Counted from the stretch's first letter, positions 1-9,692 are shown. The stretch is 64,000 nucleotides of DNA from Acidobacteriota bacterium (GCA_019239425.1 JAFAZX010000075.1:26364-90363); one strand, 5' to 3'. Program-made: numbers and translations. Notes: a model not told the origin generated them from the sequence alone.

Positions 1-175
1 AGAGCGCGAAGGGGTAGAGCCAGTGGCGCCGCCCCGCGACGAGCGCCACGGTAATCGACCACGGGCCGATGACGAGCAGCAGCATCGCGGCCACGAAGAG
101 AGACCACCAGTACCAAAGCCTCCCGGCGGGCGTGCGCCGCGGCGCTGTGCTAGACTCGGCCTTCGTCAAATCCAC
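1..175 (-). CDS. Lysophospholipid (1-acyl-glycerol-phosphate) acyltransferase-like protein, N-terminal fragment
   Basis: The reverse strand stays open to the window edge and encodes a basic, Ser/Thr-rich start followed by LWYWWSLFVAAMLLLVIGPW and then RRHWLYPFARS. A Trp-rich hydrophobic segment followed by an Arg/Trp stretch is typical of the N-terminal membrane anchor of PlsC-family acyltransferases, which add the second acyl chain in phospholipid synthesis. The catalytic HX4D motif lies beyond the window, so the assignment rests only on the anchor. The start is uncertain: GTG at 175 or TTG at 169. It is divergent from the M14 peptidase gene. Confidence 0.45.
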   Translation of the reverse strand, partial: MDLTKAESSTAPRRTPAGRLWYWWSLFVAAMLLLVIGPWSITVALVAGRRHWLYPFAL

Positions 176-217
176 ACTTCGCTCTTGGCCCTTAATCTCT
201 GTCGGAAGACTTTCAGG

Positions 218-2797
218 ATGCATCCAGCGTTCCTTCGCCGCTCGTCTCTCTTCGCCGCAGCCGCGCTCGCGCTCTGCTGCCTGACTTTCACAGACGCACA
301 CGCGCAGCGCCGCCGCACTACCCGTCCCGCCCGCCCCCCGCAGCCGCCCGCGAGCGTCGGCACACCGACGAATCCCGCCTCCCGCGTCCCCTCGCCGCGC
401 GAGGTGCTCGGCTTCACGCCCGGCGAAGACCGCAAGGTCGCCGACTGGAAGCAGATTACCGACTACTTCGGGCGGCTCAACGCGCGCGGCGGGCGCGTGC
501 GCGTCCAGACCGTCGGCCAGTCCACGCTCGGGCGCCCACTCATCGCGGCCTTCATCAGCTCGCCCGAGAATATACGCGACCTCGACCGTTATCGCGAAAT
601 CCAGCGCCGCCTCGCAGACCCGCGGCTCGTCCAGAACGAGGCGGAGCGCGACCGCCTGGTACGCGAAGGCAAGGCGGTCGTCGTCGTCTCCTGCTCGATC
701 CACTCGACCGAGATCGTCGCCTCGCAGATGTCTCTGCAGCTCGCCTACGACTTGGCCTCCGCGCAGGACGCCGAGACGCGCGAGGTCTTGGACAACACCA
801 TCCTCATCCTCATCCCCTCGCCCAACCCCGACGGCATCGACATCGTCGCCGACTGGTACAGGCGCTCCCTGGGGAAACCGTGGGAGGGCACCGAGCCGCC
901 CGAGATTTATCACGCCTACGCCGGCCACGACGACAACCGCGACTGGTTCATGCTCAACCTCGGGGAGACGCGCGCCGTCACGCGACTCCTCTGGAAGGAG
1001 TGGTTCCCGCAGATCGTCTACGACGTGCACCAGCAAGGCTCGACGGGGTCGCGCTTCTTCGTCCCGCCCTTCTTCGACCCGCCGAACCCGCACATCGCGC
1101 CGCTGCTCCTGCGCGAGGTCGGACTCATCGGCCACAAGATCGCCGCCGACGCCGAGGCCGCCGGCTTCAAGGGCGTCGTCACCAACGCGATGTACGACAT
1201 GTGGTGGCACGGGGGCTTCCGCACCGCGCCCTACTTTCACAACTCGGTCGGCATCCTGACCGAGGCGGCGAGCGCGCGCCTCATGACGCCGGTCAAGGTC
1301 ACGCCCGAGCAGCTTCGCCGCGCCGCGGTGCGCGGCATGCCGACGGCCCTGCCCGAGAGCCCGACGACCAACTTCCCAGACCCCTGGCCCGGCGGCGAGT
1401 GGCGCGCGCGCGACATCCTGAACCTGGAGCTGACCTCCGCGCGCTCCGTGCTCTCGCTGGCGGCGAAGTACCGCGAGCGCTACCTGCGCAACTTCTACGA
1501 GCTCGGCCGCCGCGCGCTCGACTGGCCGCCCGCGGACAGTGACGACGTGCTGGCCTACGTCATCCCCGCCGGACAGGGGAGGGATGAGAACGTCTCGAAG
1601 CTCGTCACGCTCCTCGTCGAGCAGGGCGTGGAAGTTCACAGGATGGACGCGGAGCTGCACCTGATGCTGATGGGCTCGCGCGGCAACGTCTACAACGACA
1701 TGAAGCAGGCGCCGCCCGAGTGGCCCTCGGGCAGCTACCTCGTCTTCCTGCGCCAGCCCTACCGCGCGAACGTGCAGGCGCTCTTCGAGCGGCAGGACTA
1801 CCCAGACCGCCTCGCGGGCGGCGCGCCCGAACGCCCCTACGACGTGGCCGGGTGGACGCTGCCGATGCAGATGGGCGTCGAAGCCTACCCCGTCCACAGC
1901 ATCCGCGAGCCCGAGTCGCAGCGCCGCCTGACGTTAGTTAAAGGCGAGGACGAGGTGCGGCGCGACCTCGGCCTTAACACGAACGTCTCGGGCCGCGACG
2001 CCGCCATCCGGAGCGACACCCGCGGGCAGTATGACCTGAGGACGACGATTGTCGACTCGCAGATTCAGAACCCGATTAAACGCCCCGTCCGCCTCGCGCT
2101 CTACAGGAGCTGGACGGGCTCGATGGACGAGGGCTGGACGCGCTGGCTCTTCGACACCTTCAACGTGCCCTACACATCTTTGCGCGACGCGGACGTGAGG
2201 GCCGGTTCCCTGCGCGCGAAGTTCGACGTGATCGTGCTCCCCTCGATGCGCCTGCGCGAGATAGTCGAGGGGCGCGCGAAGGACACGGCTCCCGTTGAGT
2301 TTACGGGCGGCATCACGGAGGCGGGCGTCGCCAACCTCCGCCGCTTCGTCGAGGAGGGCGGCACGCTCGTCTGCTGGGACGACTCGACCGAGCTGCCCAT
2401 CAAGCGCTTCGACCTCCCCGTCCGCAACGCGCTCGAAGGTCTGCGCGCGGCCGACTTCTACTGCCCCGGCTCCGTCCTGCGCATCGAGGTCGAGACCTCG
2501 AACCCGCTCGCGCGCGGCTTCCGACGAGAGGCGGACGCGTACTTCGTCAACAGCGCCGCCTTCGAGGTGACCGACACTTCGAAGGCGCGCGTCGTCGCAC
2601 GCTACGCCGGCAAGGACGAGGTGCTGCGCTCCGGCTGGCTCCTCGGCGCGGACAAGCTCGCCGGCCGCGCCGCCCTCGTCGAAGCCACACTGGGCCGCGG
2701 CCGCGTCATCCTCTTCGGCTTCCGCCCGCAGCACCGCGGCCAGACCTGGGGCACCTTCCCCTTCATCTTCAACGCGATTGAGAGCGCTGCGCGCTGA
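218..2797 (+). CDS. Secreted M14-family zinc carboxypeptidase
   Basis: This encodes an 859-residue exported metallopeptidase. The ATG at 218 is chosen because a clean signal peptide follows (MHPAFLRRSSLF, a hydrophobic core, then AHAQ); the frame upstream of it is Arg/Pro-rich and lies over the divergent acyltransferase start. Zinc ligands of the M14 fold are visible: His162 and Glu165 in SIHSTE, and His271 in DVHQQGS. NRDWF and a likely catalytic Glu349 in LTEAAS also fit. The roughly 450-residue C-terminal part is a GATase/beta-sandwich-like extension as seen in large M14 proteins of soil bacteria. The substrate is probably extracellular peptide, but the specificity pocket cannot be read. 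No operon partner is evident. Confidence 0.85.
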   Translation: MHPAFLRRSSLFAAAALALCCLTFTDAHAQRRRTTRPARPPQPPASVGTPTNPASRVPSPREVLGFTPGEDRKVADWKQITDYFGRLNARGGRVRVQTVGQSTLGRPLIAAFISSPENIRDLDRYREIQRRLADPRLVQNEAERDRLVREGKAVVVVSCSIHSTEIVASQMSLQLAYDLASAQDAETREVLDNTILILIPSPNPDGIDIVADWYRRSLGKPWEGTEPPEIYHAYAGHDDNRDWFMLNLGETRAVTRLLWKEWFPQIVYDVHQQGSTGSRFFVPPFFDPPNPHIAPLLLREVGLIGHKIAADAEAAGFKGVVTNAMYDMWWHGGFRTAPYFHNSVGILTEAASARLMTPVKVTPEQLRRAAVRGMPTALPESPTTNFPDPWPGGEWRARDILNLELTSARSVLSLAAKYRERYLRNFYELGRRALDWPPADSDDVLAYVIPAGQGRDENVSKLVTLLVEQGVEVHRMDAELHLMLMGSRGNVYNDMKQAPPEWPSGSYLVFLRQPYRANVQALFERQDYPDRLAGGAPERPYDVAGWTLPMQMGVEAYPVHSIREPESQRRLTLVKGEDEVRRDLGLNTNVSGRDAAIRSDTRGQYDLRTTIVDSQIQNPIKRPVRLALYRSWTGSMDEGWTRWLFDTFNVPYTSLRDADVRAGSLRAKFDVIVLPSMRLREIVEGRAKDTAPVEFTGGITEAGVANLRRFVEEGGTLVCWDDSTELPIKRFDLPVRNALEGLRAADFYCPGSVLRIEVETSNPLARGFRREADAYFVNSAAFEVTDTSKARVVARYAGKDEVLRSGWLLGADKLAGRAALVEATLGRGRVILFGFRPQHRGQTWGTFPFIFNAIESAAR

Positions 2798-2872
2798 GGG
2801 GTGCTGGGTGTTGGGTGCTGGGTGCTGGGGAAGAACCGAGTTTTAACCCAGAACCCAGAACCCAACACCCCA
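2798..2872. repeat. GGGTGCTGGG/CCCAGAACCC inverted repeat cluster
   Basis: Directly after the M14 stop codon are tandem GGGTGYTGGG-type units. A short AT-containing centre follows, then CCCAGAACCC/CCCAACACCCC units that are roughly their reverse complement. It can fold into an imperfect hairpin and may terminate transcription. A related cluster lies at 14833-14944. Confidence 0.6.
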
Positions 2873-2948
2873 AAAAAACCCTGGCATCCGTGCGGCCACC
2901 CGGCACGTCAAAGAGGGGCGCAAGCCTGCGCCGTCCGGAGAAAATGCT

Positions 2949-4316
2949 GTGAAAAAGCTTTTACGCCTGTCCCTGGCCCTTGTCCTGCTCGCGTCCGCGG
3001 CCGCGCCGGAAGCCTTTGCGCAGACGCGCCCGCGCCGCGTCGGCCAGACGACGCTGCCGCCGGCCGCAAGCCCCGCGCCCGCGCCGACGCCCGAGCAGCG
3101 GCGCGCCCCGCGCCTGGAGGGGGCCGGTTCGGGGCAGGCGCAGCAGCGCCCCGCCCAACAGTCCTCCGCGGAGGTCGCGGAGGAGGTCGGCGAGGACGAG
3201 GTCGTGCGCGTCAACGCGGCGCTGGTGACCGTACCCGTCTCGGTGCTCGACCGCGACGGCCGCTTCATCGGCGGCCTGCGGCAGGAGGACTTCCGCGTCC
3301 TCGAAGACGGCGTCGAGCAGCGCGTCGCGTACTTCGCGCCCGTCGAGCAGCCCTTCACCGTCGCCCTCGTCATCGACACCTCGGGCTCGACCCGCTTCAA
3401 GCTCGAAGACATCCAGGACGCGGCCATCGCCTTCCTCGACCAGTTGCGCCCCGCGGACCGCGTCATCGTCATCGCCTTCGACGACCAGGTGCGCGTCCTC
3501 TCCGAGGCGACGAGCGACCGAAACCGGCTGCGCGCCGCCATCAGGCAGACGCGCCCGGGCGGCGGCACGCGCCTCTACGACGCCGTAGACCTCGTCATCA
3601 AAGACCAGCTCGGCCGCGTCGAGGGGCGCAAGGCCCTCGTGCTCTTCACCGACGGCGTTGACAGTTCGAGCCGCCGCGCCAGCTTCGAGAGCACGCTCGA
3701 AGAGGCCGTCGAGCTCGACGCGATGATCTACCCCATTCAGTACGACACCTGGACCGGCGGTAGCGGCAACGGCGGCGGCGGCGGCCAGTGGCCGGGGCCG
3801 AACCGCTACCCGAGGCGGCGCGGCGGCGGCGGCGGGCGCAACTCCGGCTGGGGGGACATCCTCGGCAGCATCATCCTCGGCGGCGGCAACGTGAGGATCG
3901 GGGGCGGTAACGGCGGCGGCGGCGGTGCGCCCGCGCCGGGGACGACGCGCGAAGACTATGACCGCGGCGGCGAGTACCTCCGCCGGCTCGCGCAGTCTTC
4001 CGGCGGGCGCCTCTACGACGCGCGGGACATCAACTATCTCGAACAGGCGTTCACGAACATCGCCGAGGAGTTGCGGCGGCAGTACAGCCTCGGCTACTAC
4101 CCCTCGCGCCAGGCGCAGGCCGAGGAGCGGCGCCAGATACGCGTCCGCGTCCGCCGCCCCAACCTCGTCGTCCGCGCGCGCGACAGCTACGTCTACCGCC
4201 CCGACGGCGGCACAGGCCCCGACGCCACCACCGCGCAGGGCAATAACACCCCGCGCCAGTCGGCGCCCGTGCTGCGCCGCAACCTCGACCCCTTCGGCGG
4301 CGGGCTCAAAGAGTGA
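2949..4316 (+). CDS. Secreted VWFA-related (acidobacterial-type) domain protein
   Basis: This 455-residue protein starts at a GTG followed by a signal peptide (MKKLLRLSLALVLLAS ... AFAQ). A Pro/Ala/Arg-rich linker leads to a VWA domain with the MIDAS motif DTSGST near residue 143 and a later FTDGVDSS strand, so metal-dependent protein binding at the cell surface or periplasm is likely. A Gly-rich insert (about residues 265-325) interrupts the domain before the YSLGYYPSR segment that ends this family's VWA domain. Such proteins are numerous in Acidobacteriota; no enzymatic role is known. It is one of three paralogues in the first 15 kb. Confidence 0.8.
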   Translation: MKKLLRLSLALVLLASAAAPEAFAQTRPRRVGQTTLPPAASPAPAPTPEQRRAPRLEGAGSGQAQQRPAQQSSAEVAEEVGEDEVVRVNAALVTVPVSVLDRDGRFIGGLRQEDFRVLEDGVEQRVAYFAPVEQPFTVALVIDTSGSTRFKLEDIQDAAIAFLDQLRPADRVIVIAFDDQVRVLSEATSDRNRLRAAIRQTRPGGGTRLYDAVDLVIKDQLGRVEGRKALVLFTDGVDSSSRRASFESTLEEAVELDAMIYPIQYDTWTGGSGNGGGGGQWPGPNRYPRRRGGGGGRNSGWGDILGSIILGGGNVRIGGGNGGGGGAPAPGTTREDYDRGGEYLRRLAQSSGGRLYDARDINYLEQAFTNIAEELRRQYSLGYYPSRQAQAEERRQIRVRVRRPNLVVRARDSYVYRPDGGTGPDATTAQGNNTPRQSAPVLRRNLDPFGGGLKE

Positions 4317-4358
4317 CGGGCGCCGTGAGCTGAGTTAAAGAGATACTGCCCGTCGCAG

Positions 4359-4400
4359 GGGGCCGGAGAGTCGGACTTCAAGACTCTCCGGCCCCTTCGT
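4359..4400 (+). terminator. Rho-independent terminator after the VWA gene
   Basis: A perfect 14-bp stem (GGGGCCGGAGAGTC at 4359-4372 pairing with 4382-4395) with a 9-nt loop is followed by TTCGTTT. It lies 43 bp after the VWA stop codon. The rest of 4317-4645 shows no convincing gene; its right end carries the ribosome-binding site AGGAGAG of the next gene. Confidence 0.8.
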
Positions 4401-4645
4401 TTGTCCGCGCGGCTCGCCCGTCGCGGCAAGGGGCTTGAGTCCAATGCCCGCGCCTGCTGCCGGGTAAGAATTCCGTTGACCTCGCCACCGAATGAGAGTA
4501 CAAGGTCTGTACGCCGTTAAGAAAACTGCCCACGCCCCCGGCGTAGCAACCCTCCCTCCCGATAGTCCTGAACGCCCTGCCCCCTCTCGGCATCCCCCTT
4601 CCGGTACGCGATGGCCTCCCGGCCGCCTTTGACAGGAGAGATACC

Positions 4646-6268
4646 ATGAATATCCACGGACTCCGCTCACTGCTCAGCCGCCGACATGTAGTGCCCTTCA
4701 CCATCCTCTTCTTCCTGGCCGTTGCCTTCGTCTTCGGGTTCACGACCGGCGTGGTACAGACTTCCGCCACGGCGAGCGGAATCGGGCGGGGCTCCCAGAG
4801 ACCTCAGTTCCCGTCCGACGCAGACGTGGCGCGAGATTTCGACGACGACGACCTGAAGGCGAAAGACGACAAGCCGGCCGGCACGTGGGGGTACGCGACG
4901 CTGCTCGACGATAAGAAGGATGACCCTTCGGTGCCGGCCTACGTGCGTAGCATCCAGCTGCTTTCCGGCGGGGGGAAGCACCAACTGATAAATAAGATCA
5001 AGCGGGTGGAGGTCAGAAACAGGAGTTCCCAACCCATCGTCTCGGTGCAGGTGAGGGTCGAGGTCGTCTACCTCGACCAGCCCGACGACGTTCTGCTGGC
5101 GGACGCCTTCCCGCCCGTTAACGCCTACATCACCCCGGACTCGCCGCAGGTCGTCGAGATCAGAACGCTACACCCTCCCAGGCTGTTGAAGCCTCTAGCG
5201 AGGGGCGGCGAGTTGTACGGGGACTTCGGCATCAGGATGGGCGTGCAGGAAGTCCGGTTCGCCGACGGGACGTTATGGAGGCGGCCGGAGCCGGCGGCCT
5301 TTATAAAATCTCCTTACCTCGACCAGCCTCCGAGTTTAAGGTTCCCGGCCCTCGCCTCTTTAGCCACCTCCATCATCCCGCCCTTCCGGGGTTCGGACAG
5401 GGAGCGGGCCCACGCGGCGCGGTGTCAGGGTAAGCCGATGTTAGCCGCCTCGGCCCTTTCGCCGGCCCTGTTCGAGTATGACACCTGCACCGAGAACGCC
5501 GGCCCCTTCGTGGACAGCACCGGGAGAAAGAGTTGCTCGGCTACGGGCACCTCGACCTGCCGCGCGCATTGCAGCGACGACGGCTATTGCACGACCTGGC
5601 AGTCGCCGGAGCTGTGTGAAGACCCCGAGCCGATCACCTGCCCGACCTACCCCTGCTACGACGTGGAGAACTGCATCCTCTGCTCCAGCGACGGGTGTAC
5701 GTGCCTGCAAACGTGGGGGACGCCGATCCTCATCGACGTGTCGGGCAACGGCTTCGATCTGACCGGCCTGAAGCAGGGGGTCAGGTTCGACCTGAACGGC
5801 GACGGCCGGGCCGGGCACATCCCGTGGACGGCCCCCGGCTCCGACGACGCCTGGCTGGCTTTAGACCGCGACGGCGACGGCGCCATCACTAAAGGCGCGG
5901 AGTTGTTCGGCGACTTCACCCCGCAGCCGCCGCCGCCGGCCGGCATGGGGAAGAACGGATTCCTGGCGCTGGCCGTGTACGACAGGCCGGAGCAGGGCGG
6001 CAACTCGGACGGCCTGATCGACGGGGCCGACGCGGTCTACACGTCGCTGCGCCTGTGGCAGGACGCGAACCACAACGGGGTCTCGGAGCCGCGGGAGTTG
6101 CACACGCTCGCGGAACTCGGGCTGGCGTCCATCTCGCTCGACTACAAGGAGTCGAAGCGTGTTGACCGATACGGCAACGCGTTCCGCTACCGCGCCAAGG
6201 TCAAGGACGTGCGCGGCATGCAGATGGGGCGCTGGGCGTGGGACGTGGTTCTCGCCGCCGCCCAGTAG
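4646..6268 (+). CDS. Exported protein with C-terminal EF-hand-like calcium-binding repeats, function unknown
   Basis: This encodes 540 residues. The start is supported by AGGAGAG six bases upstream. A single N-terminal hydrophobic segment (about residues 15-37) acts as signal or anchor. The middle holds a Cys-rich patch (about 260-350) likely to be disulfide-bonded. The C-terminal third contains several Asp/Asn-Gly-Asp loops, including DLNGDGRAG, DRDGDGAITKGAELFGDF and DANHNGVSEPREL, which match EF-hand/dockerin-like Ca2+ loops found at the end of large bacterial surface proteins. I do not recognise an enzymatic domain. The protein may be a surface or extracellular Ca-stabilised factor; this is inference from the loops only. 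Confidence 0.65.
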   Translation: MNIHGLRSLLSRRHVVPFTILFFLAVAFVFGFTTGVVQTSATASGIGRGSQRPQFPSDADVARDFDDDDLKAKDDKPAGTWGYATLLDDKKDDPSVPAYVRSIQLLSGGGKHQLINKIKRVEVRNRSSQPIVSVQVRVEVVYLDQPDDVLLADAFPPVNAYITPDSPQVVEIRTLHPPRLLKPLARGGELYGDFGIRMGVQEVRFADGTLWRRPEPAAFIKSPYLDQPPSLRFPALASLATSIIPPFRGSDRERAHAARCQGKPMLAASALSPALFEYDTCTENAGPFVDSTGRKSCSATGTSTCRAHCSDDGYCTTWQSPELCEDPEPITCPTYPCYDVENCILCSSDGCTCLQTWGTPILIDVSGNGFDLTGLKQGVRFDLNGDGRAGHIPWTAPGSDDAWLALDRDGDGAITKGAELFGDFTPQPPPPAGMGKNGFLALAVYDRPEQGGNSDGLIDGADAVYTSLRLWQDANHNGVSEPRELHTLAELGLASISLDYKESKRVDRYGNAFRYRAKVKDVRGMQMGRWAWDVVLAAAQ

Positions 6269-6277
6269 CCGTAAGAC

Positions 6278-6337
6278 GGAGAAAGGGTGAGGGGGAAGGG
6301 AGACGAAGTGTCTTCCCTTCCCCCTCACCCTTTCTCC
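6278..6337. terminator. Bidirectional terminator between convergent genes
   Basis: A perfect 24-bp inverted repeat (6278-6301 with 6314-6337; GGAGAAAGGGTGAGG... and its complement) has a 12-nt loop. It sits between the stop codons of the EF-hand protein and glgC, which converge, so it can end both transcripts. Confidence 0.75.
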
Positions 6338-6351
6338 CTCGGCCTCCGGCC

Positions 6352-7650
6352 TCAGACGACCGTGCCGTCGCGGACGATGCCGTTCTTGGGGACGATGATG
6401 ATGCCGTCGCGGATGAACCAGCCGGCCTCGGGGTCTTCGGCCTCGGCGACGCGGCGCTCGTTGACGAGGCGGACGCCCGCGCCGATGCGCGCGTTCTTGT
6501 CCACGATGGCGTTGCGGATGACCGAGCCTTCGCCGATGCCGATGCGCGGCTTGCCCTCGCGCGCGTCGCGCTCCATCTCCTCGATGGACTGGTAGTAGTC
6601 GGCGCCCATCACGTACGTGTCCTCGATGTTCGCGCCGAAGTCGATGCGCGTGCGCACGCCGATGAGCGAGCGCGTGATGACCGCCCGGCTGATGATGCAG
6701 CCCTCGGAGATGATCGAGCTGTTGATGTGGCAGTTGTTCACCTTCGACGGCGGCAGGTAGCGCGCGCGCGTGTAGACCGGCGCGTCCGTGTCGAAGAGGT
6801 TGAACTTCGGGATCGTCGCCGTCAGGTCGAGGTTCGCCTGGTGGAAGGCGGAGATCGTCCCGATGTCCTCCCAGTAGTCGTCGAAGAGGTAGCCCTGCAC
6901 GTTGCCGGTCTCGATGGCCGCCGGGATGACCTGCTTGCCGAAGTCCATCCAGGTCGGGTCGCGCGCGAGCAGCTCCACCAGCCAGTCGAACTTGAAGACG
7001 TAGATGCCCATCGAGGCGAGGAAGGGGCGCCGCGCCGCCTCCTCGGCCGAGAGGCCGAAGGGCGTCGTGTCCACCCGCATCTCTTCGAGCGCGGCGCCTT
7101 TGGGCTTCTCGCGGAACTCGGTGATGCGCCCGTCCGGCTCCATCTTCATCAGGCCGAACTCCTCGGCGGCCTCGCGCACGAACGGGATGACCGAGATGGT
7201 CACGTCGGCCTCCGTCGCGAAGTGGCGCGCGATGAACTTGCGGTAGTCCATCCGGTAGAGGTGGTCGCCCGAAAGTATCAGCAGCGTGTCGATGCCCCAG
7301 CTCTCGATGTGCGGCAAGACCTGCCGGACGGCGTCGGCCGTCCCCTGGAACCACTGCGGGTTCTGCGGCGTCTGCTCGGCGGCGAGAATCTCGACGAAGC
7401 CGTTCGAGAACTGCGAGAAGCGGTAGGTCGTCGCGATGTGCTTGTTGAGTGACGCCGAGTTGTACTGCGTCAGCACGAAGATCTTCAGGATGTCCGAGTT
7501 GATGCAGTTCGAGATCGGGATGTCCACGAGCCGGTACTTGCCGCCGAGCGGCACGGCCGGCTTCGAGCGCAACAGCGTCAACGGCGACAGGCGCGTGCCC
7601 GCGCCCCCGCCCAGGATGACGGCGAGAATGTTCGGTCTCTTCGGAGCCAT
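6352..7650 (-). CDS. glgC: Glucose-1-phosphate adenylyltransferase
   Basis: This is a 432-residue cytoplasmic enzyme that makes ADP-glucose from ATP and glucose-1-phosphate for glycogen synthesis. Family motifs are all visible: GGGAGTRLSPLT near residue 14, the substrate loop KPAVPLGGKYRLVDIPISN, LSGDHLYRMDY, FREKPKG and DDYWEDIGTI. A C-terminal left-handed beta-helix follows, with hexapeptide-like repeats typical of the allosteric domain. Length and motif order match bacterial GlgC. No other glycogen genes are adjacent. Confidence 0.95.
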   Translation of the reverse strand: MAPKRPNILAVILGGGAGTRLSPLTLLRSKPAVPLGGKYRLVDIPISNCINSDILKIFVLTQYNSASLNKHIATTYRFSQFSNGFVEILAAEQTPQNPQWFQGTADAVRQVLPHIESWGIDTLLILSGDHLYRMDYRKFIARHFATEADVTISVIPFVREAAEEFGLMKMEPDGRITEFREKPKGAALEEMRVDTTPFGLSAEEAARRPFLASMGIYVFKFDWLVELLARDPTWMDFGKQVIPAAIETGNVQGYLFDDYWEDIGTISAFHQANLDLTATIPKFNLFDTDAPVYTRARYLPPSKVNNCHINSSIISEGCIISRAVITRSLIGVRTRIDFGANIEDTYVMGADYYQSIEEMERDAREGKPRIGIGEGSVIRNAIVDKNARIGAGVRLVNERRVAEAEDPEAGWFIRDGIIIVPKNGIVRDGTVV

Positions 7651-7790
7651 CGCCTACACCTTCCGTGGTCGTCTTGGAGAACTGAGTGCCCCGAGCATAG
7701 ACCCGAAGCGCCGCGCGTTTCAAGCCCGCGCGGCGCGGGAAAGGTTCTCTTACTGTTACAAAAGGTGTGCGCCCGTACGGCGGCCGGCGC

Positions 7791-8780
7791 TTATTTGACG
7801 AGAGCCTGCGGGTAGGCGAGATGCACGCCCTGTTTGCGCAGCTCCGGGTTGACGAGTTCGACGCGCAGCTTGAGCGGCTTGCCGCCGCCGCCCTGCGCCG
7901 CGGGGCTGGCGAACGTGAGCGTGTAGGCGCTGAGCAGCTCGCGCCGCACCTGCTCGAAGGCGGCGGGGAGGTCGCTGTTCTTCTTCGGGAAGAGCGCGCG
8001 CCCGCCCGTCCGCTCCGAGACCTTGCGCATAAAACCTTCGTCCACGCCGTCGAAGCTCAGCTCGTCGGCGATGCCGACGCCGTAGACGGCGACGCCTTCG
8101 CGCAGGAGGCGCTCGAAGGCCTTGTCCGGCTTGAGGCGGCTGCTCGTGTCCACGCCGTCGCTGATGAGGAGGACGACGCGGCGACCCTTCCCTGCGCGCG
8201 CGAAGATGTCGTCGCAGACCTCGACGAGCGAGTCCCAGACGGCGGTCGAGCCGGCGCGCATGCCGGGGTCGTTCGGCCTGGGGTTGCCGACGAAGACGCC
8301 GCCGCCGATGTAACCCGTCGGCGGTTTGAACTCGACGGAGGCGATGGCCCGCCGCACGGCCGCGCCGTCGGCGGTCAGACCCAGCAGGACATCTATCTCG
8401 CTCGTGAAGGTGACGACCGCCACGTCGTTCGCGGCGCCGCGCGCGAGCAGCGCCGGGACGAGGCGGTCGGCCGCCCCCTGCGTGAAAGGCAGCACGCGCT
8501 CCTGCGACGCGCTCACGTCGAGCATGACGACGACGTGCAGCGGCTCGGCCCCGCGGGGCGAGAAGGAGAGGACGTTCTGCGGCCGCCCCTCGACCGTGAC
8601 GCGCAGGTCTTCCGCCTTAATCCCCTCGACCGGCCGCCCCTCCCTGTCCACCGCTCCGAGTTGGACGGCGACCTGCCCCGACTCCTGCCGCGCCGACGCG
8701 GCCGTCGCCGAGAGGAGCAGAACGGCGACGGCCGCCAGCAACAATTTCGAACGCGGGGTCTTAAATCGCATCTCCTTCAA
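7791..8780 (-). CDS. Secreted VWFA-related (acidobacterial-type) domain protein
   Basis: This encodes a 329-residue exported VWA protein with a signal peptide (RFKTPRSKLLLAAVAVLLLS ... ASA), the family's N-terminal beta region, the MIDAS motif DVSASQE and the later LISDGVDTSS strand. The start is either TTG at 8780, 6 bp after the deoC stop codon, or ATG at 8771, in front of which GAAGGAG is too close to act as a normal ribosome site. It is the last gene of the rpiB-deoC gene string and may be transcribed with it, though a functional link is not obvious. Confidence 0.8.
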   Translation of the reverse strand: MKEMRFKTPRSKLLLAAVAVLLLSATAASARQESGQVAVQLGAVDREGRPVEGIKAEDLRVTVEGRPQNVLSFSPRGAEPLHVVVMLDVSASQERVLPFTQGAADRLVPALLARGAANDVAVVTFTSEIDVLLGLTADGAAVRRAIASVEFKPPTGYIGGGVFVGNPRPNDPGMRAGSTAVWDSLVEVCDDIFARAGKGRRVVLLISDGVDTSSRLKPDKAFERLLREGVAVYGVGIADELSFDGVDEGFMRKVSERTGGRALFPKKNSDLPAAFEQVRRELLSAYTLTFASPAAQGGGGKPLKLRVELVNPELRKQGVHLAYPQALVK

Positions 8781-8785
8781 GCTCT

Positions 8786-9676
8786 TTAATAGGCCGCGGC
8801 CGAGGCGGCCGTCTTCACGCCCGCCGCCTCCTGCGCGATCTTGACGCCGACCGAGGCGCCGATGCGCGTCGCGCCGGCCTCGACCATCGCGCGCGCGTCC
8901 TCGATCCCCTTCACGCCGCCCGCGGCCTTCACGCCGAGGTCAGGCCCCACGGTGCGCCGCATCAGGGCGATGTCGGCCACGGTCGCGCCCGACTTGGCGA
9001 AGCCGGTCGAGGTCTTGACGAAGTCGGCGCCCGCGCGCTTGGCGGCGAGGCAGGCGCGCACCTTCTCCTCGTCGGTGAGGAGCGCCGTCTCGATGATGGT
9101 CTTCACCAGCACGCCCGCCTCGTGCGCGGCCTCGACGACCGAGCGGATGTCGTACTCGACGGCGCAGTCGTCGCCGCTCTTCAGCGCCCCGATGTTGATG
9201 ACCATGTCGATCTCGCGCGCGCCGTCGAAGATGGCGCGGCGCGTCTCGTAGGCCTTCACGTCCGGAAGCGTCGCGCCGAGGGGGAAGCCGACCACCGTGC
9301 AGACGGGGACGCCCGACCCGCGCAGCACGCACGCGGAGGTCTTGACCCACGAAGGATTCACGCACACGCTCGCGAAGTGGTACTGCGCGGCCTCCTCGCA
9401 CAGGCGCGTGATGTCCTTCTCGCTCGCCTCGGGCTTTAAGAGAGTGTGGTCAACCATCGCCGCCCAGTCGCGCGCCGTCGCCCCCTCGCCCAGAAGGATG
9501 CCGATGCGCGACGCGCCCGCGTCCAAGACCCTCTGCATGCGCTCCGGGCAGCGGTTGAAGCAGGCGCTCCCGCACCCGCACGCCCCGTCCTCCGCGCCCC
9601 CGTTCAGCCGCGCCACGATCACGTCCGTGATCTGCTCGACCAGCCGCTCGAAATCCCCGTTCTGCGAATAAGCCAT
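8786..9676 (-). CDS. deoC: Deoxyribose-phosphate aldolase with N-terminal amphipathic and Cys-rich extension
   Basis: This 296-residue class I aldolase cleaves 2-deoxyribose-5-phosphate to acetaldehyde and glyceraldehyde-3-phosphate. The core is clear: MVDHTLLKPEA, the proton-relay Lys in LVKTIIE, and the Schiff-base Lys in DFVKTSTGF. About 65 residues precede the usual start. They comprise an amphipathic helix (DFERLVEQITDVIVARL), a small Gly linker, then a Cys-rich stretch GACGCGSACFNRC. Such a helix plus linker resembles an encapsulation peptide of bacterial microcompartment enzymes. The ATG at 9676 is the first plausible start. It lies downstream of rpiB and upstream of a VWA gene. Confidence 0.92.
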   Translation of the reverse strand: MAYSQNGDFERLVEQITDVIVARLNGGAEDGACGCGSACFNRCPERMQRVLDAGASRIGILLGEGATARDWAAMVDHTLLKPEASEKDITRLCEEAAQYHFASVCVNPSWVKTSACVLRGSGVPVCTVVGFPLGATLPDVKAYETRRAIFDGAREIDMVINIGALKSGDDCAVEYDIRSVVEAAHEAGVLVKTIIETALLTDEEKVRACLAAKRAGADFVKTSTGFAKSGATVADIALMRRTVGPDLGVKAAGGVKGIEDARAMVEAGATRIGASVGVKIAQEAAGVKTAASAAAY

Positions 9677-9692
9677 GAAGCCCACGCTCCTT

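Noticed and set aside
5861..7723. Long open frame of 620 codons overlapping glgC on the same strand
   Set aside because: It is rich in Arg, Ala, Gly and His and lies out of frame over glgC, whose motifs are complete. High GC content lowers stop frequency in shadow frames.
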